Below, piece by piece: positions 22,768 through 34,741 of a stretch of 64,000 bases of DNA. Position 1 is the first letter of the stretch. Every line of letters starts with the position of its first letter. A program made the position numbers and the translations under genes. The stretch comes from Saturnia japonica (lineage: Eukaryota; Arthropoda; Insecta; Lepidoptera; Saturniidae). The stretch covers positions 3,968,001 through 4,032,000 of the forward strand of contig CM065309.1 of NCBI GenBank assembly GCA_033032175.1, read 5' to 3'. A model generated the notes under the pieces. The model saw nothing but the letters and a program-made list of their open reading frames with translations. It was not told the DNA's origin and made no database searches.

Positions 22768-25700
22768 ATGCCGACCTTTTTGACTCCGGGTCGTCACGGG
22801 TACAGTGTCAGGTTTTCTCGGAAGCGCCCAGATGCCTTAGCGGTTGCCACAAGTCAATACTATGGTCTGGCTGGAGGCGGAACTCTATTCTTCTTGGAGC
22901 TCGCTCCTGACGGAAGTACTTTGTTGGAGATGCAGAAATTAGAATGGAGTGATGGACTATTTGACGTGGTAAGGCTAATTCTTATAAGATATTTCGCTTA
23001 AATATTTCTAATAGGTGGTAACAAATATGACCATAACTATGAATGAAACTTATTAATGGTACCTAATTATTGAGTTTTTGGTTATAGTTAAATATAAAGC
23101 AGACTCGTGAGGTTTTGTAGGTTACTTGAGATTTGAGAGGCTGATATTATTAGCCCCCCCCCCATCTTTTTCTTAAAGTGGGTGATAACACACCTTGTTG
23201 TCGGTGGATGTTTTAATGGTAGTAGAAGGCTTAAAGAAAAATAGAGGGTGTTAGGGTAATCTACGGATGGTAGATTAAAAATGGTGAAATATAGTTTTAC
23301 CTATACATATTTCTGTAGTTCTAAAGAATTAGAATCCCTTTATTTCAAACTAGTTAAATAACTAGGTACATCATTTGTAACATAAATTTTTACTTACCTT
23401 AATTCTATTGAGCTTATGTTTAGTTTATCATGCCTTTCTCAGCTCCTGTGGCATGTTACAACACTCACAACAAATGCTGTTTGTTTATATGAAGTTCTAA
23501 CATGTTTTTGTTAAATAACTTGGGAGATGCTAGAAAAGATTTTATTCTCAAAGAGGGACAAATAAATTGGAGAACCCAATTATTAGTTAATTTAAACATT
23601 GATATATTTTTTTAAATATTCATTACAATCTAGCATGCATTTAAAAGCTAATAATTAATTCAATTTTGACTGAAATTGTTACCAACAGTACTCTATTTCT
23701 AAGGTTATGTTGTATTGTATTAACTTATAGTCTAAAGGAGAAGACACTCAATGTGTTATGAAAATAGATTACACACATTGAGAAAAGAATCTTATTTTGT
23801 TTCTCAACTACATGGTGAAACTAAGAGAACAATGCTCATAGGCTTAGGTTTCATCAGGATGTGTTTTCATTCACAGTCAGCTCATATTGTTGGCTCGTAA
23901 TAATGAAATTCAAATTATAAATATATATATACACTCTTTAGTTCATCTTTGATCTTAACCAAATTGCTAAATAGCCATCACAATAAACTTTTCAACTTTT
24001 TGAAATTATGATACTAGGTAGTTGTGTATAAAATCTGATGATTAAAAGTAACTCACTATTTAAGACCCAGTAAACAATATAAGTTTTTATTCTTGTACTA
24101 TAGTTTGTAAGCTTTTGTAATTTTTAAAAAAACATTTTTGAGTTATGTTTTTATATCACTCGCTTTCTTAAATGAATTAATGATTGATTATTAATCAATG
24201 ATATAATTTATTCTTAAATATGTCATTAAAGTGCTATCTATCTTATTCAAGGATAGCATAAAAAACATCACCGTGAAAAAAATCACTTCGATTACCAACT
24301 TTCATGGTCAAACAGTGTTGTAGTTTATCAATATCATACATATATACATACCAACAACCATTTTTTAATATATGTATAGATTTTCACTCTGAAACATGAC
24401 TGACAGTGTGATGAAGCCAATGGAATGCATATGTATACCTATACAAACTAAGTTACTTCAGTGCTAATAGTCTTAGTTATGTATTTATAGGTTTCTTGGC
24501 ATCAGTTAATCTATTTGTGTTAAGATCATAGTCCGTAAAAGTTAACAAACCCAATGAGTCTGATAATGGTACCTACTCTTTGAAAATAATAAATGATTTT
24601 GTTAAGTTATTTTTTGTAGAATAAAATATAAGTATTTGGAAAATAAATGTGTTTTTTTGGAAATCATGATAACAGTTACATATAATAATACTCAATAAAA
24701 TTTAATCAGTTATTTTAAAAAAATGAATGTTTAATTTAATTTTGCAAAACTGAGAGACCCATTCTGGTGTTAAACTCTTTCTAATGAACTTCTAATATAA
24801 AAAAATTATGACAGGTCAGTTTATTCAGCCTTGTGGCACAGTGGTAGCCCTACTATTGAGCTGAGAGGTTGCAGGTTTGATCCCCACACATGACTGACTT
24901 TTGTGTGATGAGCATAAATTGTTAGGTGTATGTCTGGGAGATAAACGTCTATAAATATATTATCTGGCTTGGCAGATTTTGTTTTACTACCACAACACCA
25001 CCTATGCGATTCTAACATAGCTATGAACAATTATCTCAATAAAAGTAATATTTATATAAATATGAGCAGAATCCATCTAGTCCTTCAGAAGTTATAAATT
25101 AAAATCAAAAAGTCTTTATTCAATTTAGGCCATAAGAAGGCACTTATAAATGTCAAAACTCTACCACCGGCTTGAATAACATCCAAGTCATTGAGGAAAA
25201 CCTACAAGAAACGTGATTGGGTTTATCTTTATTTTTCCAACTGCAAAAAAGTCTATTTCTTTGGCACTAATGGCTTAATAGATTTTTGCACACTAGGTGT
25301 CGATTGATTCATCTTAATTGTAGGAGTGACATCTGAAAAATAATATAATACAATAATATGTAATGAATTAATAAACCATATAATTTAGTGGATGCAAAGA
25401 GAGGGAGTCACTCCCAGACATCACTATAATTCACATAATGATCCACCCTATAATCAACCTTCTATTTGGGGAATGTCAGTAATAGTAGTTTGTCAATAGT
25501 TAGTCAATATTTCACCATATCTGGCTAATATATTTTTAATCAGTGCATAGAAACAGGACCTTTCCCTAGTTTAATGATAATAAGCAAAGTAGTTCCTCTG
25601 TTTATATCAGGTGGTAGTCAAACTGGCATTTGGTAAAGCCCTATCGCTATGCTAAGATTTGACCATGATGTTTTCCTTCACCAAAAGCTCAGGCTCATTG

Positions 25701-28700
25701 CAGGGCTCTAAACTCACATAGATTAACGAGGAGTACATAGATGTTACCACTGAACTGTCATTGCTTCCAAATTTTATTGCATTAATTAATAGTATAGTGC
25801 GTAAATGTTGATGCACCTCTCTGAAAGTAATCCTGGCCCATGTGCTCATATTCCCCCATATTTTACAATCTATACTAATATTATAAAGCTGAAGAGTTTG
25901 TTTGTTTGTTCGAATGGGAAAATTATTTTAGTGTTGGATAGACCATTTATCGAGTAAGGCTATAGGCTATATAACAACATGCTACAACTAATAGGAGCGG
26001 AGTATTAATGAATAATGTTGCAAAAACGAGGAAAATTTATTCCTTTTGAGAGCTTCCATTATGTTATGCAGACAAAATTGCACAGGTCAGCTTTATTTTT
26101 AGTTTTATAAATACATATTGAAATATATTTTTAGACATGGTCAGGAACGACAGACAATACAGCAGCATGCGGTGCAGGCGATGGTACAGTGATAGTGTGG
26201 CGTGTAGGCTGTTCTGCTCCGCTAAGAGTTCTCAGAGCACATACAAGTGAAGTGTGCTCAGTTGATTGGCCGAGAACACACCTACTGAGTGCTAGTTGGG
26301 ACACAACTGTTAAACTGGTTTGATACTTTTTTATTCTTAGAATACAATTCAAGGTTTCTGAGTTTGGGGTAAAAGGTAATTTGATATTCTTATTATTATG
26401 ATAAAGATAGATTCTATATTGTAAGGTCTCTTACCTGTTACGGAGATTACTACAACGGAACAATGAAATTCGATTTGTTCAGGTTATTAATGTTTGATGT
26501 ATAATTTATAATTATAATGTCTATACTTATTATAAATAGCTATTATACTACATCTATGGTTTGTATGAGGTAATCGCCGTATCTAATGATCTGTTTCTGA
26601 AAATTCTTTAACTAATATGAAGCAATTATCCTTGAGTGATATAGACTTTGTTTTATTATTATTGTTTAACTAGCTGTGCCCGCGGCTTCGCTTACGTGAA
26701 CTACAGTATGCAATCGTTTAGGCACATGCTCCCGCTCCTGGCTATTTTAAAGACAAAAACGCTTATTGTGCTTATTGTTTAGAAGATAGATATATGCTTT
26801 CGCAGACTTTTAGTAGGTCTTTTTAATGTCTACATTAATTTGCTATATCTCTTATGGTTTACTCAGCGTAAGCTATTTGAGCGCCCAAATTGATTCACCA
26901 TGCCCAGTTTTTTTTTATTTGTGCGGAACCCTAATTCTCTTTCTAAAATAAAAGTAGCCTTTAAGTTACTCCTTATAACATCAGCTATCTACCAGTGAAA
27001 GTCCCTTGAAAATCGGTCCAACCATTTCGGAGATTACCCGGAACAAACAGACAGACAGACGAACAGGCAGACAAAAATTTTAAAAATGGGTTTTTTGGTA
27101 TAGTTGTCGTATATACTTTCATAAGCAATTAGTAAAAAGCTGTTATTTTGACATTACAAACAGACACTTCCATTATATTAATTGTAATAGATGTGTATGA
27201 GTCAGGGAGGGGTTGCGATTATATTTTTTTTAAACTTTATAATTTTGGCGTTGTGACCACAAAATGATAGCACGCTAAGCCTAGTATTAGACTGGCTCTC
27301 AAGTGCAGCTGCCAGAACACACCAATCGTTGCTTGGCGACAGATTTTAAACTTGAGTCTATATTAATGATTCTTCAGTTCTGTCTGTACTGTATGTAATT
27401 TTTTTTCCAAATTTCCCGACAGGCATCCTATGGGTATATAAAAAGACGCTGATCACGAATATGACATTAAATTTTTGTCTGTCTGTCTGTTTGTATATCC
27501 GGATTTAACTCAATAACGACTTCACCGATTCTTATGAAAATTTGTGCACGGATTTATGTTTTTGGTCAGTCGATTGACTATAACATTTTTCGATAATACT
27601 TTTAGAAATAATTAAAAGCACTTAAATTCAAAAAAAATGTTACTTATATTTGACCTAATTTTGATGTAATTTTTTAAATAAATTAATTAATAATAATTAA
27701 TTAATTAATTAATTTTTTAATTATTGATGGGCTATATGAGTTGTCAATAAAAGTTAAGAAAATTATAAAAAAATAAATGTCTCAATTCTAAACCGATGTT
27801 GATGAAATTTTGTACTCCGAATGCCTATGTCATTACGTAAACGATATTAGTTTTAGAAATTGTGAAAACCGATTTAGATAAAATGTTGTAGATTGGAAGC
27901 ATAAATAATTCCATAATTGATAGGCTAGGTATATGAACTGATAATAATGTCAGTAAAATCAAATTAGGGAATAAAAATAATAACTCCGTAATAAATGCGT
28001 GCAGAGCGCCGCTAGTAATAAATAAATTTAGTTCTAATTTTTTTATTGAACCTATTTTAGTGGGATCCAGAGCCTGAAGTTTGTTTAAGTACGTTCACGG
28101 GACATTCACAACTAGTGTACACAGTGGCCTTCTCGCCACATTCACCAGCCACCTTTGCTTCTGTATCCGGAGATGGCCACCTCAAGCTGTGGACCTGCAC
28201 AGAACCGGCTAGACCTGCTGCAGTTGTCAAAGCCCATGATGCAGAGGTATTTTAATGATAAGCATATGTACAGACATTAACATATTGTACCTATGTAATG
28301 AACTGAAAAATATGTATTTTGTTCCAAATTAAAACATAATAATTGAGTCAAATATGGGAATACAGTTTCAACACAAACCTTTAATTACAAATTAAACAAA
28401 GTTTGTATTACAAATTAATTGTAACTCAATTATTTTGTATTAACAACATCTAGACATGCTAACTGCCGATTAAGCTCAAACATAAATACAGTCATGTGCA
28501 GTATTGAACCCGCGACCTCTTGGCTCAGTAGTAGCTTGGTTTGTGTAGTACATATACTAAGTACTTACTAATATTCCTTACTGACAGCGTATTTAGTACC
28601 AATGAGATTCTGTCGCTATTGGTCAAGCTAGATTCACGTAGACGCGAATCTGTCGAAAGGGAATGAGATACACGGTATGCACATGAGTTCTCTGAGCGCT

Positions 28701-30542
28701 GACTCATTAAGCTATTTTGAACTTTATTATAAGAAAAGTAAGAATTATTTTTATTATTGTTTTTTTTAGACATTTTCGTAAGGTTTGTCTTTGTTCTAAG
28801 AACTAGAATCAAAGTTCGATTTTAATAATTTGTTATCAGTTAGTATATTGCAAGTGTAATTTGGTTACGTAATTGTGTTAAGGGTATTGTTTGTTTTGGA
28901 ATGCTTTTAAAATTCCAGTATCTACTAAATGTTTCGTAAAAAACAGGTCTTTAGAACGACAGTCTTAAAAATATGAAGGTCGAATGAAAATATACCTAAT
29001 ATTCGTCAGTGTATAATTCATTCATGCCCCGGCAGTGTTTGTACTGTACTAATAGTACTAGAAGTCCCAACTAGTACAATAAAATTAAAATATTGTACTA
29101 GAACGGAGCACTCCTCTTAGTAAACGAGCAGGAACATGTCTACTCAATAGTGTGGGATGGTCATGAGAAGTGTATTGTAATTTTTTTATTATCCTACATT
29201 GATAAATTATGTGTTTTTGATATTATTAATTTTGTGTTTCAATGTAAGGCAATTTTGAACACTCAGAAACACGAAGCAAGTAATAATTATTCTATTTTTT
29301 GTTATTTTTTATGCCCAATTTTAAAGGTTCTCTCATGTGATTGGAGCAGAACAGAAACTCACGCTATCGCGACAGCTGGATCTGATGGGTTGGTCAGAGG
29401 ATGGGATTTAAGAAGGCTGACGTCTCCAATGTTTACATTAAAAGGTTTGTTATAATTGGTATAAGTACATAATTATCCTTGAAAATAGAAATACAAAACA
29501 AATACATAAAGTTACTTATGTAGTGATTATTGACTCCTCGAAAAACCCAATCAACAAGCCAGGAAATGCCTTAGACTAATGATTTTCTTTTTCATCTTGA
29601 TTATTTAGTGATTTTGAACAGTAAAAATGTTAATTATTAATGAAGTATCTTTTTGTGAAAATAGTTGTCAAGCATTTTAGGCAAGTCTAATTTGATTGTG
29701 TAAGATTACCTTTTCGAACCTCGTTTGATTTATTCTACATAACCATATTTGTACTTTGTGTAAATTATTATTACAAATCATAAATCTTATATTACAAAGC
29801 ATAAATAAACAAAGAAAGTTGTCATTAGGTTGCGAGTGTGCTGTTAGAAGAGTCCAGTTTTCCCCTCACGCACCTTCTGTATTAGCGGCAGTATCCTACG
29901 ATTTCACTACAAGGTAAAACAGTGTTTTTTATTATTTAAGTTCATTATTCATTTACATTATATATTGCTTGAGTTATTTATAATTGTCTATTTGTTAATA
30001 ATTTATTAGGATTTATCAAATTTGACATGTTTTGTAGAAATATATCAGAAGTGAATGGATGGTGTTATTTCAAATGACCCAACTCCATTTACAATGTTAG
30101 AATTTTGATGAATTATCATATAACTGAAGCTTAGATCAATAATAGTGATTAGAAATCCAACATATTTTAGTAATTGTACATACAACATATTGTTCTCAGG
30201 TAGAGCGATATCTAGTTGGAACTCAATGGAGACCAATCATTAATCTAAATTATCAAACAATTTGTAATAAATTTTGTTTCGCATATTTCATCTAATTTTT
30301 TTGCCGGACCTGTTAAAGAGTTTTCAGTCTCCTGAAGATAATTTTAAATATATAATCTTAATATCTACATAATTTGTTCTAGAATATGGGATTTAAAACG
30401 CGGCTGCGACCCATTAGAGACTATCAGGCATCATTCCGAGTTCACGTATGGTCTGGATTGGAACTCGCTGAGGCCCCATCAGATAGCGGACTGCGGTTGG
30501 GACTCTCTGGTGCATGTTTTCACGCCTAGGTCTTTGGTCTGA
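22768..30542 (+). CDS. Pex7: Peroxin 7, PTS2 import receptor, complete WD40 protein
   Basis: Exons: 22768-22968, 26135-26317, 28061-28246, 29327-29444, 29829-29913, 30383-30542. Junction phases 0,0,0,1,2 all match and the product is 310 aa, against about 320 in human PEX7. The N-terminus LTPGRHGYSVRFS and SDGLFDV match the PEX7 family. WD40 repeats follow with typical ends: GTVIVWRV, WDTTVKLWDPE (across exons 2/3), GHLKLWTC, GLVRGWDLRR, DFTTRIWDLKR. The last exon has RHHSEFTYGLDWNS and IADCGWDSLVHVF. Family role: a cytosolic receptor that binds N-terminal PTS2 signals and, with Pex5L or Pex20-type partners, delivers cargo to peroxisomes. Its presence in an insect is of some note, because PTS2 import is reduced or lost in several animals. 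Two donors (GTTTGA after exon 2, GTTTGT after exon 4) are non-consensus. Start ATG 22768 is the first in frame with the conserved LTPGRHG. Confidence 0.95.
23090..26130. other. Pex7 intron 1, mostly repeats
   Basis: Holds a C run at about 23154-23163, a family-2 SINE (24828-25040), a tail fragment of the 'aagaaggcacttata' repeat (25100-25230; also at 62975-63340), and another element head at about 25868-26065. No coding sequence is supported. Confidence 0.5.
24828..25040 (+). repeat. tRNA-derived SINE, family 2
   Basis: tRNA-like head: GTGGCACAGTGGTAG (A box) at about 24832 and GGTTTGATCCC (B box) at about 24876. The body has 'ttaggtgtatgtctgggaga' and 'gataaacgtctataaatata'. Inverted relatives occur at 28484-28545 and 47350-47478. 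Confidence 0.75.
26668..27190 (-). repeat. Inverted copy 6 of the gtctgtctgt...cagctagt element, in Pex7 intron 2
   Basis: Starts 'actagctgtgcccgcggctt', contains 'cttatggtttactcagcgta' and 'gaacaaacagacagacagac', and ends near 'tccattatattaattgtaat'. It is nearly full-length. Confidence 0.75.
27440..28020 (+). repeat. AT-rich repeat with TTAA microsatellite, Pex7 intron 2
   Basis: A 'tttttgtctgtctgtctg' tract at about 27473 precedes 'acttcaccgattcttatgaa'. An (ATTA)n-like simple repeat sits at 27675-27725. It ends near 'gagcgccgctagta' at about 28005. It resembles the 3' untranslated parts of dispersed elements, but the limits are uncertain. Confidence 0.4.
28484..28545 (-). repeat. Fragment of a family-2 SINE, Pex7 intron 3
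   Basis: 'gtattgaacccgcgacctct' followed by 'tggctcagtagtagctt' is the inverted B-box and anticodon-side region of the family-2 head. The remaining intron (28247-29326) shows nothing coding, but includes a palindrome-rich patch at 29036-29100 built on GTACTA/TAGTAC. Confidence 0.5.
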
Positions 30543-30548
30543 AAATAT

Positions 30549-32140
30549 GTAAGTGTTTTCTCTCATTGTGTCTTGAAATTGTTACAAATAGATGTATTGG
30601 TCAATGAACTATTTAACCCAACTAGTTCTGTCATATTTTAATAAATATGTACTAATACGCAAAAGTAATATCACAATAATTATATCTAAGATTATTAATT
30701 ATTAAGCACAACGGGAAACTTGAATACGTTCTCAAAAATCTTTTGTTTGTGTGAAAATGTATGGTAACTCGGGATACAAAACATCCGTTTCCATTTCATT
30801 GTAAACTTTCATTAGAAATGAACTTTTAATTGTTACTTGCAGGTAAACTTTATTATAAAACAAGTCTGTACGACATAGTTTATCGTGTCTAATATGAAAT
30901 AGTAATAAGGCAAAATACTTTAAAAAACTCTTAGTTTTCCTTGGCAAAAATCGTATACTGAATTACGTTCAGGAATTTTGGCAAAAAATACGTAGATAGG
31001 ATTTTTCGCCGTAAGTAGCTTATATTCTGCCTTCTGTAGGGCCTTTGATCATAATAAACAATTAGTAATTTATTTATTTTTAAGTTATCCAATCTCTCCA
31101 AAGTTTGGTTTGAACGTACGTTCTTCATCGACCTCCAAGATAGAGGAGATATCACGGTTTATTAATACAATTTTTTTTTAAATACATAAATATATGTATA
31201 ATTATTTTCAGGTTAGACGGGAATGTTTGTGATATAGAAGAATATAGGGCTGTGTAAGCCAAGGAGAGTACTGTGCCAAATATGCGCTGTTTAAGATAAT
31301 AAGAAAAACTTATATATCAGGGTTCATATTATATTCTTGACAAGCTTTACGACGCGACGGGGCCTAGCTGTGGGGCAATTCGCAATTAAAACTTAAATTA
31401 CCAGTATGTTTATTAAGTAGGCACGTTCGATACTTTTTAGTTTTTAATGGATTACACATTATCTAAACTAATATTGAAAAGCTAGGGAGTTCGCAGAAGC
31501 ATATTTATCTAGGGCCATGAGGGCCATAGAGCACCTTTGTCTCGCAGCAAAAAAGTAAAATATGTCTGGCTTTGCCAATCTGCTTTTTTAGTTTTCTGTT
31601 TTACTCATTCTGCTAATATTATTATTTATTTAAGACGCCAAATCTTAAAATACGCCCATGAGTTTTTATATTTGAACGTGCTAACTACCCAGATTATTAG
31701 TCTGATTAGATTATTTTTTTACTAGCCCTTGAGGTAAGCTATATGACTTCACGATACGACCCTAAGCAGCTAAGCAAAACTGTTACGCTGGTGAAACCGT
31801 TACAGTCCGCGCGCACGGGTGACCTTTTGTCGCCGTGACTGTTATTTCATTCTTCCCATTTCTATGAATAAGACTGTTTTGTCACCTCTATACATATTCT
31901 TTGGGTGATGAAAGATTCACGGTGACAAAACTCACTCGGTGCGCCAGTACTTACGTTATGGTATGTATATGTCTTTTAGAGAATTTACTCACGGCTAGTA
32001 CTTAAGTTTAAAAGGTGTAAAAACAGGGAATTGTTGTATAACTCGATGGGTTTAAAACGTTATGTGTGGTGTTGGAAGTATTGTAAAATGTATAATATAA
32101 ATATAACTTGTTGTTATTTCAAAATAAAATATCACAATAT
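30549..32140 (+). other. Pex7: Likely 3' UTR intron and last non-coding exon of Pex7
   Basis: Six bases after the Pex7 stop there is a strong donor, AT|GTAAGTG at 30549. An acceptor (attattttcag) ends at 31211 and AATAAA occurs at 32123-32128. A 3' UTR exon of about 31212-32140 is the simplest reading. The stop-to-junction distance is too short to trigger nonsense-mediated decay. No coding frame of interest lies inside. Inferred from signals only. Confidence 0.45.
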
Positions 32141-34320
32141 TAAAACCGTTACTGGACTGAAGCTTTGAATTCTCGGATTGAATTCTCCGTGAGAAGTTCT
32201 AAAAAATCCGAAAGGTAGTTTGCGCCGTTGTGATTTATGGTTGTCACTTGTTTCTTTAGAACAAAGTATTTTATGTTTTATTTCGTGCAATTTTACTATA
32301 TACTTTATATTCAAAATGAAGTTCGTAAAACAATTTACTTTCAGTTTTGATTTTTCAAGAATTCATTTTCCGTGAAATATTAAAAGAGCAAAAATTTTAA
32401 AAATAGTTTAATGTACTATTCTTTCCCATCGTTAACTTGACGATCAATATACGTTTTTAAGCTCTATTATAAGGTGGCAACCCTATAAGTTGTACATGGT
32501 TGGTGGTTGATGGTACATTGATCCCAGCACTCATTCTCAGCCTTTTACAGTGCACCAGTCTAAGTTGACGCAGCAGTGCGCCACTGTGCACATAACCTGT
32601 GTTCACTATTTAGACTTTACCATCACGATTTAATCTAAAATTGTATTAAATTCGATACGAACGAATCAGATGCAGCGACAATTTAAGACGGTCATTTTAG
32701 TTCCTCAAATATCCACCGCCAATTTATATTGGTGGCACGTACGTATTTATACTTATCTTCGAAAATGTAGGTGTGACGTAACATAAAAAGAACAAGTAAC
32801 TGATCCATTAAAAAAAGGCTGGCTTATTTTAGAGGCAATAAACAAAATTACGTACTGTATATGTATAATAATAAAATTAAGGTCTGTTTGCACGTAAAAA
32901 GTATTTTCGTTGTATTGAAACATGTAAATTGTAGTTAGCTTGTTGGAAGTGTAACAATTATTGTAAAGTTATTAAATTAAAAATTTAGTTATCGTTTCAT
33001 ATTCCAAAAATTTACATATTATATTTTTTAGTTTTTTATTGCTTCTGGAAATCCATCAGAATTTTTCTCTTAACTTGTCAGGTTAGTATTCATTAAACAA
33101 AAATTTTTTGAAAATCTTTTAGTTTATATTGGTTTGTAATATTACTAACGATAAATCGAATTTCTAACAATTAATCGATAAACTATCGATTGCATCTTAT
33201 TTTCGTATTTAACATAGACGTAACCGAGTGACCAATGCGATGAAAAATGAATGACTTTTACCTTTGATCTTTTGAGATTCGTTGCTGTCAGAAAAATTGT
33301 GTACCTTCCTTTTAAAATATTGCTGTACTATCGATAGTTTAACTCGAATATCGATTGCTTTATAGTAAAAATGACTATCGATTAATTAATAGACTAGCGA
33401 CGTTTAATGAACACTACTCTGTGAACGCATGACCTATATTTGACATCACGCACACATCATATTAATGTGTAAAATTTATAGAAATATGATATATACAATA
33501 AATATGATGTCAAACTAAGGTCACTTGTTAATGGCTATTGTCCGGTTTACTGGGAGTTTTTTACTTCAAGTATTTTATGATTAAAATTTGAATTAAATTG
33601 CATTTAATTGTTATAATAGCGAAGTGGAAATGTATCAGGCATTTTATAGTTATTTATCTATTTATTATGAGTAGTGGCGCTTAATATGTCGATTTAAGAA
33701 AAATCGTTATCAGAAACATGCTCGAATTAAGTCATTTTATGTAAAGAATTTATTATTGAAGCAATCTATAATATTGTTATAAATTATTGTGTTCGTTTAG
33801 AACAACCTAAATTGCAATATGTTTAATAAGTCGATAAATCATTTTTTAGCGTGACTGTTAATTCTTTGGAAAAGATAAAAATTCTTTTCCTATTTTAATT
33901 AATTGGTTTTGTATATTTTAAAGACAACTTATGTTTTTGTTATAGGTATGTATATAACATTTATATAGTAATATTGAATATAAAAAAGTATAAATAAATA
34001 GAAACAATGTCATGAATATTTGTTTAATTTTAATTAATAATAGGTACCAGAATACAATAGATTTACTGCTACACTAAATATGCTTTACGGTATCAGTTTC
34101 TTCTCATAATAGTAAAAATTTTTTTATAAAACTTTCACAGTAAAATAAATCATGGTATGGGACAGTACATCACATGATTGGTTCCAAACGTCATTGTTTT
34201 CAATTGATTGATTGAATTCTTATTTGATTAGTACTTGCCAGATCGTTTCCAGTTGCCTTAAAAAGGCTAGACAGGCTCATTCATACTTGTAACAATTCTT
34301 TGTGCACAAGTATTCTGCCA
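32141..34320. other. Intergenic region with ATCGAT motif cluster
   Basis: AT-rich, without genes. At 33170-33400 at least five ATCGAT or TATCGATA-type motifs occur (taatcgataaactatcgatt, actatcgatagt, aatatcgattg, gactatcgatta). Similar motifs lie at 6470-6690. The 32.46-32.62 kb patch is GC-richer but not open in any useful frame. Confidence 0.45.
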
Positions 34321-34326
34321 TTTATT
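34321..34326 (-). terminator. Poly(A) signal of the large minus-strand gene
   Basis: TTTATT on the plus strand is AATAAA on the minus strand, about 130 nt past the stop codon at 34455. Confidence 0.45.
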
Positions 34327-34454
34327 CAACTAGTCGGAAGTATTCTCTAAGTAAATGTAGTTAGTCGTTGAAACGTAAAACATTTTTTGCATTCTGAAAA
34401 TAACTTTTTAAATGAAAAATTTAAAATTGCGACATCTAGTGTGCAATTGGAGTA

Positions 34455-34741
34455 CTAACTAGGCATGTTAGCTTTTAGTCTTCGAACCCTGCCCTCTATA
34501 GCTGTAAGCATGTAGTAAATGGACTTGAGATGTTGTTTGTCGTGCCGGCACATGTCTGTCAAACTTGAATTTCTAGTTAAATTACAAGACATGGGTTTGT
34601 TCATGTAGCAATGGTATATTTTATTGGTTTGACAGCAGAGGTCGTTACGGCCGCTTGGCTTCATCGTACTAGCTTCCATGAACGTTATATCGGAAATGTC
34701 ATTATTGTACGGTTCGCTAGGTGCCGTTAGATGTTTTGTAA
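34455..34741 (-). CDS. Terminal exon of the large gene
   Basis: Acceptor tattttcag ends at 34742 on the minus strand. The frame runs 94 residues to TAG at 34455-34457. It is the longest exon and the most cysteine-dense: NDLCCQTNKIYHCYMN, then MSCNLTRNSS and TDMCRHDKQH. The end is basic (GRVRRLKANMPS). It accepts the single T left by the preceding exon (TTT, Phe). Confidence 0.75.
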
